Part shown: positions 1-5,445 of the stretch, in pieces
Layout of the letters: each line of letters begins with the position of its first letter
Numbering within the stretch: the stretch's first letter is position 1
Assembly (NCBI GenBank): GCA_964492545.1
Contig: CAZBKO010000126.1
Location: forward strand, 1-5,445
From: RGIG1934 sp964492545
GTDB taxonomy: Bacteria; Bacillota; Clostridia; Lachnospirales; Lachnospiraceae
Direction of reading: 5' to 3'
Length of the DNA: 5,445 nt
Made by a program: the position numbers and the translations under genes
Notes under the pieces: generated by a model
Told to the model about the DNA's origin: nothing
What the model saw: only the letters and a program-made list of their open reading frames with translations
The model's database searches: none

Positions 1-39
1 TTAACCATATCTGTTCTTATATTGGGTTATGTTCTTATC

Positions 40-621
40 TTAATGACATTGGTCGCCCCATGACTTGTACATACCATATGTCGGTGCATCCTGCGCAACC
101 TTAAACTCATAATTCTTACCTGTGATATTTTCAAAGGTTGCTGAATATGTACCATCATCATTCATGGTCATCTGTAAAGCATTCTTAGTATCCCAGTCGT
201 TCATATCACCTACAACGTAATAGGTCTGTGCCGGAGTTGGCCATACAAGACCGTTCAGGCTTATTCTGCTGTCTCCTGTCTTTGATGGGGCAAATGTAAT
301 TGAAGCAGTACCCGAAGCTAGAGCCATAGTCTGAAAATTGCCACCATCCTGAGCTGTGATTTCACCTGTCAGGTCCACATTCGTTGGTAGAATTTTGAAT
401 TCGTAAAGCTGGCCTTCCTCCACTTCTATTTCATAAGAAAATGTTCCATCCCCATTATCCAGCATCTGTTGTGCCATTTCAGGGTCCCAGCTGCCTAGCT
501 CGACACCTTCTCCAACTATATAATAATCCTCTTCAACAGCCAATGCTGTTATGTACATTGAAGGCATCATATTAATCATCATAAATATACTCAAGATGAT
601 ACTAACAATTCTCTTTCCCAT
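40..621 (-). CDS. Secreted two-repeat starch-binding-type (X25/SusE-like) protein, possibly truncated
   Basis: The predicted protein is 193 residues. The start at 621 is chosen because GGAGG lies 8 nt upstream and the next residues form a typical signal peptide: basic MGKR, a hydrophobic core at about 5-25, and an ALA cleavage site at about 26-28. Upstream in-frame starts would run into the preceding gene and lack these signals. The mature part has two related modules. One begins YYIVGEGVELGSWD (33-46) and the other YYVVGDMNDWD (134-144); each continues with a DGT(F/Y) turn and a YEFK strand (73-76 and 171-174). This pattern resembles the beta-sandwich modules attached to clostridial amylases and pullulanases, so binding of alpha-glucan at the cell surface or outside the cell is the best guess. 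There is no catalytic domain and no visible anchor. The second module stops shortly after YKSWGD, about where a final strand is expected, which suggests truncation or a frameshift. The family assignment comes from motif style only. Confidence 0.7.
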   Translation of the reverse strand: MGKRIVSIILSIFMMINMMPSMYITALAVEEDYYIVGEGVELGSWDPEMAQQMLDNGDGTFSYEIEVEEGQLYEFKILPTNVDLTGEITAQDGGNFQTMALASGTASITFAPSKTGDSRISLNGLVWPTPAQTYYVVGDMNDWDTKNALQMTMNDDGTYSATFENITGKNYEFKVAQDAPTYGMYKSWGDQCH

Positions 622-629
622 GCATTTTT

Positions 630-634
630 CCTCC
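630..634 (-). promoter_or_regulatory. Ribosome binding site fixing the start of the secreted protein gene
   Basis: GGAGG sits 8 nt before the ATG at 621. The same reading frame is open much further upstream, to an ATG at 813 inside the preceding gene, so this site together with the signal peptide decides the start. A second ATG overlaps in another frame (624-622) but leads to no signal peptide. Confidence 0.8.
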
Positions 635-651
635 GTGTGTAATATATATCT

Positions 652-680
652 ATAATAAATCCTATATAATTTTATTTCAA
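652..680 (-). promoter_or_regulatory. Sigma-A-type promoter for the secreted protein gene
   Basis: TTGAAA (680-675) and TATTAT (657-652) are separated by 17 nt, each one mismatch from consensus. The predicted transcript start is near A645, leaving a leader of about 23 nt that contains the GGAGG site. The -35 begins 9 nt beyond the stop codon of the MerR-like gene. There is no terminator hairpin in the 67-nt gap (622-688), so some read-through from the MerR-like gene is possible. The gap is very AT-rich, which raises the chance of accidental matches. Confidence 0.65.
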
Positions 681-688
681 TATTATTG

Positions 689-1303
689 TCATTTTTTCTT
701 ACGAATTCCCAGTATTCTTCTCTTCTCCCCTGTTGCTGCAACCTGTTTTCTGCTTGTCTGATAGTTTCTAAGAACCTCATCAAATTTCTTAAATCTTTCT
801 TCCTCTCTCTCATCCTGCAGTCTCATCATATAATCTATTTCCTTTATTACATTGTCACTGACAGTTTCACTGACTTCTCTTCCCAGCTCGTTATTGTTCT
901 CCTTAAGCGCTCTGGTTACAATGTTTCCAATTATGTTCTCAAACTGCTCCATTTTGGTTGTGCCTGTATGTTCTCCGGCTGAAAGCGGCTCATCGCTGCG
1001 GACTGGTGCCGCCTCCTGAACTGTATTCAGTTCTTCCTTCATAATCTCCAACGTATTTACATCCGCCTCCGGATTGGAGTACAGCTCTGGTATAAGCATT
1101 TTTATGGCCTTTAGCTGAAACCCACTATCCTTCAGTTCTTTTACCTTTTTCATCAATTCTATATGAAAATCAGTATAATATCTGTGACCCATTTCATTTC
1201 TTGGAATCTCCACCATCAATTCCTCTTCCCAATATCGCAGAACATGTGACTCCACATCAACCATTTTTGATGCATCAGATATCATATATCTCTTCTCCAA
1301 CAT
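689..1303 (-). CDS. MerR-type helix-turn-helix protein with RacA/DUF3967-like coiled-coil tail
   Basis: The protein is 204 residues. Residues 6-72 form a winged helix of the MerR superfamily: a recognition-helix region ending VLRYWEEEL (21-29), the wing with GHRYYTDFHIE (39-49), and a following helix LKDSGFQLKAIKMLI (57-71). Residues about 77-115 look like a flexible linker. Residues about 115-190 are highly charged and helical, ending in a likely coiled coil (DEREEERFKKFDEVLRNYQ, 164-182) and a basic tip, GEKRRILGIRKKK. No cysteine cluster or effector-binding domain of classical MerR sensors is present. The layout recalls RacA and DUF3967 proteins of Firmicutes, some of which bind DNA and organise the chromosome at the pole, rather than a metal or drug sensor. 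A role as a transcription regulator is equally open. AGGGAG lies 6 nt before the ATG. The gene follows dnaB but appears to have its own promoter at 1349-1377. Confidence 0.8.
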   Translation of the reverse strand: MLEKRYMISDASKMVDVESHVLRYWEEELMVEIPRNEMGHRYYTDFHIELMKKVKELKDSGFQLKAIKMLIPELYSNPEADVNTLEIMKEELNTVQEAAPVRSDEPLSAGEHTGTTKMEQFENIIGNIVTRALKENNNELGREVSETVSDNVIKEIDYMMRLQDEREEERFKKFDEVLRNYQTSRKQVAATGEKRRILGIRKKK

Positions 1304-1317
1304 TTATATCTCCCTTC

Positions 1318-1347
1318 AAAAAAACTCAGTCCAAAACGGACTGAGTT
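1318..1347 (-). terminator. Intrinsic terminator of the gdpP-rplI-dnaB operon
   Basis: On the minus strand a perfect 10-bp stem (AACTCAGTCC at 1347-1338, GGACTGAGTT at 1332-1323) encloses the 5-nt loop GTTTT. The last two T of the stem run into five more T (1322-1318), giving a T7 tract. It begins 57 nt after the dnaB stop codon. The T tract directly abuts the ribosome binding site of the next gene (AGGGAG at 1315-1310), so there is no space for another promoter after it. The following gene is probably transcribed from the promoter just upstream, which overlaps this element. Confidence 0.88.
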
Positions 1348-1348
1348 C

Positions 1349-1377
1349 ATTATAGCAACCTAAATTTCAACCTTCAA
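1349..1377 (-). promoter_or_regulatory. Extended -10 sigma-A promoter for the MerR-like gene
   Basis: TTGAAG (1377-1372) and TATAAT (1354-1349) are separated by 17 nt, and the -10 is preceded by TGC, forming an extended -10 (TGCTATAAT). It lies in the 100-nt gap after dnaB. The -10 stops one base short of the terminator stem, so the predicted +1 (about 1342, within two bases) falls inside the first arm of that stem. The leader to the ATG at 1303 would then be about 39 nt. The match to consensus is strong, though not experimentally shown. Confidence 0.72.
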
Positions 1378-1403
1378 TAAGTCAGGACGCAGTTTTTAAT
1401 AAA

Positions 1404-2732
1404 TTATCTCTGCATATTGGCGAATTTTGTATATTCTGGTAACCAAAGCAGCTCAACTGTTCCGATTGGACCATTTCTCTGTTTGGCTATGATTACCTCT
1501 GCCACACCTTTTCTCTCAGTGTCGTGGTTATAGTAATCATCTCTATACAGGAACATAACAACATCGGCATCCTGCTCGATGGCTCCTGATTCACGAAGAT
1601 CAGATAACATTGGTCTGTGGTCCGGTCTCTGCTCAACAGCTCGGCTAAGCTGGCTAAGCGCGATTACAGGCACCTTAAGCTCTCTCGCAAGGGCTTTGAG
1701 CGATCTTGATATTTCTGAAATCTCCTGCTGACGGCTCTCACTTCTTCCTCCACCGCTCATAAGCTGAAGGTAGTCAATCATTATAACACCAAGGTTGTGC
1801 TCCATTTTATATTTTCTACACTTTGAACGAAGCTCTCCTATTGAAATACCTGGGGTATCATCAATTATCAAATGAGAATTACCAATTACATTGGCACTTT
1901 CAATAAGCATCTCCCACTCTGAATCCTCAAGATTACCTGTTCTTATATGCTGCGAATCTACCTTTGACTCAAGGGACAGCATACGATTTACCAGCTGTTC
2001 CTTGCTCATTTCCAAACTAAATACCGCAACAGTTACGTCCTTTCTAAAAGCCATATGCTGCGCTACATTTAAAACAAATGCGGTCTTACCCATAGATGGT
2101 CTGGCTGCAATCAGCACCAAATCCGATGGCTGCATTCCTGATGTCTTATAATCAAGGTCAAGGAACCCTGTAGGTATACCGGTTACTGTTCCGCTTGACT
2201 TGGAAGCAAGCTCTATCTTCTCGAGAGTATTAATTACAACATCCTTAATAGGAACGTAATCTCCGCCTGAACGTGTCTGAACAAGTCCAAATACCTTCTT
2301 CTCTGTCTCCTCAAGTATTGTTTCCAGCTTCTCTTTGCCAAGATAACACTGTTCGGAAATCTCTGAATTAACCTTGATGAGCTTTCTAAGAACGGCCTTT
2401 TCTCTCACAATCTGCGCATACTGCTTCACATTGGCAGATGTAGGCACTGCTGCCAGCAATTCTCTTAAAAATTCTATTGAATTAAGTTCCGGTGGAGCTG
2501 CCATTTCTTCTAGCTTATTCTTAAGTGTTACAAGGTCTATCGGCTTACTTTCACTATACAAATCAACCATAGCCTGAAAAAGAACTCCATACTGTCTTGC
2601 GTAGAAGTCCTCCTGTGTAAGCATCTCAGATACTGCCATTACAGCATCTGAATCCATTATCATTGAACCTATAACTGACTTTTCAGCCGCAATACTATGT
2701 GGCATCTCACGTTTTAGTAACGCTTCATCCAT
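1404..2732 (-). CDS. dnaB: Replicative DNA helicase DnaB (DnaC in Bacillus naming)
   Basis: This is a 442-residue hexameric helicase that unwinds DNA ahead of the replication fork and contacts the primase. Residues about 9-110 are the DnaB N-terminal helical domain (PHSIAAEKSVIGSMI at 11-25), 111-180 the linker that packs against neighbouring subunits, and 184-440 the RecA-like ATPase. The Walker A loop is ARPSMGKT (210-217) with K216 and T217. E241 in SLEM is the likely catalytic glutamate, and Walker B is VIMIDYLQL (316-324) with D320. The DNA-binding and switch region includes RQQEISEISRSLK (334-346) and SQLSR (360-364). R419 in AKQRNG is the probable arginine finger. Length is normal and no intein interrupts the motifs. 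The start lies 4 nt after the rplI stop, with AAGGA inside the end of rplI and 8 nt before the ATG, so translation is probably coupled. Last gene of the operon. Confidence 0.97.
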   Translation of the reverse strand: MDEALLKREMPHSIAAEKSVIGSMIMDSDAVMAVSEMLTQEDFYARQYGVLFQAMVDLYSESKPIDLVTLKNKLEEMAAPPELNSIEFLRELLAAVPTSANVKQYAQIVREKAVLRKLIKVNSEISEQCYLGKEKLETILEETEKKVFGLVQTRSGGDYVPIKDVVINTLEKIELASKSSGTVTGIPTGFLDLDYKTSGMQPSDLVLIAARPSMGKTAFVLNVAQHMAFRKDVTVAVFSLEMSKEQLVNRMLSLESKVDSQHIRTGNLEDSEWEMLIESANVIGNSHLIIDDTPGISIGELRSKCRKYKMEHNLGVIMIDYLQLMSGGGRSESRQQEISEISRSLKALARELKVPVIALSQLSRAVEQRPDHRPMLSDLRESGAIEQDADVVMFLYRDDYYNHDTERKGVAEVIIAKQRNGPIGTVELLWLPEYTKFANMQR

Positions 2733-2736
2733 GGTT

Positions 2737-3189
2737 CTATTCCTTTCCCTCTACAACCTTAACAGCTAACTTCGCTGTAACATCCTTGTGTAGCTTAATA
2801 GTTACGTTATATACTCCAAGCGCCTTGATTGGAACATCAAGCACCATTTTCTTCTTATCAATATCCATATTAAGCTGTTCCTTAACAGCCTTTGCAACTT
2901 CCTTTGTGGACACAGAACCAAATGTTCTTCCGCCTTCGCCCGTCTTAATTGTCACTGTTACAGACTTCTCTGCAATATCTGCTGCCAAAGCCTTAGCTGC
3001 CTCAAGCGCTTCCTTGGCAATCCTGTCATCATTGGCTTTCTTAAGCTTAAGGTCATTCATATTCTTGCTTGTAGCCTCAATCCCCAGCTTCTTAGGAAGC
3101 ACATAGTTCCTAGCATATCCATCATTAATCTTAACAAGCTCACCTTTTTTTCCAAGTGCCTTAACATCCTGTAATAAAATAACTTCCAT
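2737..3189 (-). CDS. rplI: 50S ribosomal protein L9
   Basis: At 150 residues this is the usual bacterial length. The N-terminal rRNA-binding domain is classic: MEVILLQDVKALGKKGELV (1-19), then NDGYARNYVLPKKLGIEAT (22-40). A long charged alpha helix (about 41-75) joins it to the C-terminal domain, which contains the conserved GEGGRTFGSVST (84-95). L9 binds 23S rRNA near the base of the L1 stalk and helps keep the reading frame. The ATG at 3189 is preceded by GAGGAAAGGA, its AAGGA core 9 nt away. The gene begins 22 nt after gdpP and ends 4 nt before dnaB with no promoter or terminator on either side, so it is the middle gene of one transcript, an order shared with Bacillus and other Firmicutes. 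Confidence 0.98.
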   Translation of the reverse strand: MEVILLQDVKALGKKGELVKINDGYARNYVLPKKLGIEATSKNMNDLKLKKANDDRIAKEALEAAKALAADIAEKSVTVTIKTGEGGRTFGSVSTKEVAKAVKEQLNMDIDKKKMVLDVPIKALGVYNVTIKLHKDVTAKLAVKVVEGKE

Positions 3190-3211
3190 TTATATCAATC
3201 CTTTCCTCTAG

Positions 3212-5287
3212 TTATACTTCGTTATCCTCAACCATCTGTCTGACTGTATCTCTTATAAGCTTAACTGCATCTTCAATAGTTATATTTTCAAGCTGGGCAC
3301 CTGCCACATTCATATGACCGCCGCCTCCAAGTTTCTCCATAACAAGCTGTACATTCATCTCATCTATGGACCTTGCGCTTATAAATATCTTATTGTTGTA
3401 TTCTGTAAGTACAAATGATGCCACAATTCCACGTATGTTAAGGAGTTCATTTGCAGCCTGAGCACATACAACTGTCGGGCTGTCCACATGTCCTGTTGGG
3501 CACACACCTATGGCATACTTCTCGTCAAATACGTCCGTATTCCTTATGGTCTCCGCCTTCGCCATATAGTCGTTGACATCATCTCTGAACATCTTTCTAA
3601 CTCTCGTAACCTCAGCGCCACTCTTTCTCAAAAATGCTGCCGCCTCAAATGTTCTGACTCCGGCCTTGTTAGTGAAATTATTAGTGTCTATCATAATTCC
3701 GCCATACATGGCGTCTGCTTCTCTAGGCTTAATTCTAATACCATCATGTATATATTGAAGTATCTCAGCAACCATTTCACAGGTTGACGATGCATATGGC
3801 TCGATATATGAAAGTGAAGCATTCTCAATAACATCTCCGCTCTGTCTGTGATGATCAAGAATAACTGTGGCCCTGCTTCTTGAAATAAGCTCAGGACACT
3901 CCACCATACTTGGTCTGCTGGTATCCACTATAATCACAAGTGTGTTGTCATCAATAAGCTCCTTCGCCCTGTCACTCTTGACAAACAAATCTTCCTCGTA
4001 ATCATCATTGCCCATAAAGCAATCCACCATCGGCTTAAGTGATGCAGTAATCTCATTGATTACAATGTAAGACCTCTTACTGATGGTCTTGACGGCCCTG
4101 TACAGACCGATGGCCGCACCAAATGAGTCGATGTCACCAATTGCATGACCCATAATAATAACCTTGTCCTTGGTCTCTATAAGCTCTCTCAAGGCGTGTG
4201 CCTTAACTCTTGCCTTAACTCTCGTGTTCTTCTCAACCTGCCTGCCCTTGCCGCCATAGAAATAAATCTTCTCTCCGTCCTTGATTACCGCCTGGTCTCC
4301 ACCTCGTCCAAGCGCCAAATCAATGGCAACTCCTGCATATTCATATGCCTTAGCGTAGTCATGGCTGCTTATTCCAAGTCCGATACTTATGGTCAGCGCC
4401 ATTTCATTTCCTATATTGACTGTCTTAACCTCATCAAGTATTGAAAACTTATTACTCTGAAGCTGAGAAACGTACTTCTGCTTAATTGCGATGAAATACT
4501 TATCCTTCTCAAGCTTTCTCACAATCGCATCCATAGCTGAAAAATACTTGTTAATCTTTCTATCAATAAGGGCTACCAGCAATGACTGCCTAACCTCTTC
4601 TACACTCTGCAAAGCCTCGTCATAATTGTCAATGTATATAAGTCCCGAAACCATTCTGGTCTCATAGTTCTCTTTCTCCAGCTGCTTAACATGTGTCTGG
4701 TCAAATAAATACACTGCTATAAGATATTCTTCCTTGCCCGGAACGCTCAGTGCCTGACTTGTCTTAAATGCCGCATCAATCTCGACCTTATTGAATTCCA
4801 CTCTGTAGTTCCTGCCGTTGTGAATCATCTCCATGACATTAGTCTTGTCCTCAAATTTCCATTTGTCTTCCACAATGTCCGGAAATACAGAAGTTATCGA
4901 CTTAAATCCAAGTGTCTGTCCATCCACCAGCTGCTGAAGCTGCTTATTGAACCATAAGATTCTTCCGGCTCCGTCAATCAAACCATATGGAAGCTGTAAA
5001 TCCTCAAGCAAATGCTTCTGCACCTGCGTATAGTTGGATGCAAACCGAACCATCCCCTCCATAACGCGCGGTTTGAAATAGAAATACACAGCAACAGAAA
5101 TTATCATGTACACAATTGTCGCAATACTCATAATGCTTCCGGCAACAACATCCAATGTAAATGTATACACAGACATACATACCAGAATCAGACCCATAAG
5201 CCACGGTGCCTTAAGGTATCTTATAATACTGCTGTGATTAGCATCTGATTTGTTATTCTTTTTGGACTTATCCTTTATTTCACTCAT
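3212..5287 (-). CDS. gdpP: Cyclic-di-AMP phosphodiesterase GdpP (PAS, degenerate GGDEF, DHH/DHHA1)
   Basis: The 691-residue protein hydrolyses cyclic-di-AMP to pApA and so tunes potassium, osmotic and cell-wall homeostasis. Two membrane helices (about 29-47 and 49-71) follow a charged cytosolic start. A PAS-like region spans about 85-200. A GGDEF fold covers about 210-345 but has lost the signature: KLEKDKYF (258-265) stands where GGDEF would be, as in other GdpP proteins, so it should not make cyclic-di-GMP. The DHH part carries the metal ligands: H381, D385 and D387 in GHAIGDID, D455 in VDTSRPSM, D478-H479-H480 in DHHR, and D534 in GGIMIDTNNF. The DHHA1 domain ends with GGGGH (654-658). All catalytic residues expected for the family are present, so it should be active. 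The start at 5287 has AAGG 7 nt upstream and gives a natural N-terminus. First gene of the operon with rplI and dnaB, under the promoter at 5345-5373. Confidence 0.96.
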   Translation of the reverse strand: MSEIKDKSKKNNKSDANHSSIIRYLKAPWLMGLILVCMSVYTFTLDVVAGSIMSIATIVYMIISVAVYFYFKPRVMEGMVRFASNYTQVQKHLLEDLQLPYGLIDGAGRILWFNKQLQQLVDGQTLGFKSITSVFPDIVEDKWKFEDKTNVMEMIHNGRNYRVEFNKVEIDAAFKTSQALSVPGKEEYLIAVYLFDQTHVKQLEKENYETRMVSGLIYIDNYDEALQSVEEVRQSLLVALIDRKINKYFSAMDAIVRKLEKDKYFIAIKQKYVSQLQSNKFSILDEVKTVNIGNEMALTISIGLGISSHDYAKAYEYAGVAIDLALGRGGDQAVIKDGEKIYFYGGKGRQVEKNTRVKARVKAHALRELIETKDKVIIMGHAIGDIDSFGAAIGLYRAVKTISKRSYIVINEITASLKPMVDCFMGNDDYEEDLFVKSDRAKELIDDNTLVIIVDTSRPSMVECPELISRSRATVILDHHRQSGDVIENASLSYIEPYASSTCEMVAEILQYIHDGIRIKPREADAMYGGIMIDTNNFTNKAGVRTFEAAAFLRKSGAEVTRVRKMFRDDVNDYMAKAETIRNTDVFDEKYAIGVCPTGHVDSPTVVCAQAANELLNIRGIVASFVLTEYNNKIFISARSIDEMNVQLVMEKLGGGGHMNVAGAQLENITIEDAVKLIRDTVRQMVEDNEV

Positions 5288-5316
5288 AATCTTACCTTAA
5301 TCTCTTCCTAAATAAA

Positions 5317-5339
5317 ATACTAAAGCATTTCGATAGTAT
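5317..5339 (-). repeat. Weak stem-loop at the predicted 5' end of the gdpP transcript
   Basis: ATACTA (5339-5334) and TAGTAT (5322-5317) form a perfect 6-bp inverted repeat around an 11-nt loop, followed by TTTTATTT. It starts at the predicted transcript start. The stem is AT-rich and would be only marginally stable, so it may be chance. It is too small to be a cyclic-di-AMP riboswitch. Confidence 0.3.
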
Positions 5340-5340
5340 C

Positions 5341-5362
5341 TTTGATTATAGCATTAATCAAA
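5341..5362. promoter_or_regulatory. Inverted repeat over the gdpP -10 box, candidate operator
   Basis: TTTGATTA (5341-5348) and TAATCAAA (5355-5362) are perfect 8-bp arms separated by 6 bp. The repeat spans the extended -10 and the adjoining part of the spacer, where a bound dimer would block RNA polymerase. There is no T tract after it on either strand, so it does not read as a terminator. The AT-rich arms make a chance match possible. Confidence 0.4.
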
Positions 5363-5373
5363 AAATATAACAA
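5345..5373 (-). promoter_or_regulatory. Extended -10 sigma-A promoter for gdpP-rplI-dnaB
   Basis: TTGTTA (5373-5368) and a perfect TATAAT (5350-5345) are 17 nt apart, with TGC just before the -10. The predicted start is near 5339, giving a leader of about 52 nt to the gdpP ATG. No other good promoter is seen inside the operon's short gaps, so it probably drives all three genes. Confidence 0.75.
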
Positions 5374-5398
5374 GAGCAGATATCCTTGAGTCAGCTCT
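5373..5398 (-). repeat. Imperfect inverted repeat upstream of the gdpP -35, possible end of an upstream unit
   Basis: On the minus strand AGAGCTGA and TCTGCTCT pair over 8 positions with one T-T mismatch around a 10-nt loop. A T-rich stretch, TGTTATATTTTTT, follows. It could be a weak terminator of a gene beyond the right edge, or a protein-binding site, since it touches the -35 box. The rest of 5399-5445 holds no supportable gene. A weak second promoter-like pair there (TTGCTG at 5445-5440, GATAAT at 5423-5418, 16 nt apart) is noted only as a possibility. Confidence 0.28.
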
Positions 5399-5445
5399 GA
5401 AAGGTAAACCACTTTATATTATCCCGATTTCTCACAAAACAGCAA

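Noticed and set aside
678..688. Palindrome CAATA-T-TATTG after the MerR-like gene as a terminator
   Set aside because: A 5-bp AT-only stem with a one-base centre cannot form a hairpin, and no T tract follows; it is simply AT-rich sequence overlapping the -35 box.
622..813. In-frame extension of the secreted protein gene to an ATG at 813
   Set aside because: It overlaps the MerR-like gene in another frame, lacks a good ribosome binding site, and would bury the signal peptide 64 residues inside the protein.
2699..3106. Plus-strand open frame of 135 codons opposite rplI
   Set aside because: It lies wholly opposite rplI and the dnaB start, has a low-complexity hydrophobic composition typical of an antisense shadow, and has no clear ribosome binding site.
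3488..4444. Several plus-strand open frames opposite gdpP
   Set aside because: They overlap each other and well-conserved DHH and GGDEF-fold codons of gdpP, with no recognisable domains; they are shadows.
3212..5287. GGDEF domain of GdpP as an active cyclic-di-GMP synthase
   Set aside because: The signature is replaced by EKDKYF, as in other GdpP proteins, so synthase activity is not expected.
5288..5339. Possible cyclic-di-AMP (ydaO-type) riboswitch in front of gdpP
   Set aside because: The predicted leader is only about 52 nt with a single weak AT stem; the known riboswitch is much longer and strongly conserved.
5391..5444. Possible 3' end of an upstream gene on the minus strand
   Set aside because: One frame stays open for 17 codons to a stop, but the residues match nothing I recognise and the stretch is too short to support a gene.

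Overview
The window looks like a chromosomal segment of a low-to-moderate GC Gram-positive bacterium, most likely a clostridial species of the Lachnospiraceae type. This rests on the firmicute gene order gdpP-rplI-dnaB, strong AGGAGG-like ribosome binding sites, sigma-A promoters with TATAAT boxes, and a secreted starch-binding-type protein typical of gut or rumen clostridia. The assignment is an inference from protein style, not a database match. Every supported gene lies on the minus strand, so transcription runs from the right edge to the left.

Layout in the direction of transcription. Positions 5288-5445 are non-coding and carry a good promoter with two inverted repeats on or beside it. 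Then comes a tight operon: gdpP (membrane-anchored PAS/degenerate-GGDEF/DHH-DHHA1 cyclic-di-AMP phosphodiesterase), rplI (ribosomal protein L9) 22 nt later, and dnaB (replicative helicase) 4 nt later, with the dnaB ribosome binding site inside the end of rplI. A 10-bp intrinsic terminator at 1318-1347 closes the operon.

A MerR-type DNA-binding protein with a RacA/DUF3967-like coiled-coil tail follows at 689-1303. Its apparent promoter is packed against the dnaB terminator, and the predicted transcription start falls inside the 5' arm of the terminator stem. The last gene, at 40-621, encodes a small secreted protein with a signal peptide and two beta-sandwich repeats of the kind attached to clostridial amylases and pullulanases. 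It has its own promoter, and its second repeat ends abruptly.

The first three genes link cyclic-di-AMP turnover, translation and replication in a conserved housekeeping operon. The MerR/RacA-like gene may act on the chromosome, given its domain structure, and the secreted protein is probably functionally unrelated. I saw no RNA genes, insertion sequences, CRISPR arrays, phage genes or defence systems. The most unusual structure is the overlapping promoter and terminator between dnaB and the MerR-like gene; this is ordinary chromosome rather than an evident new system.
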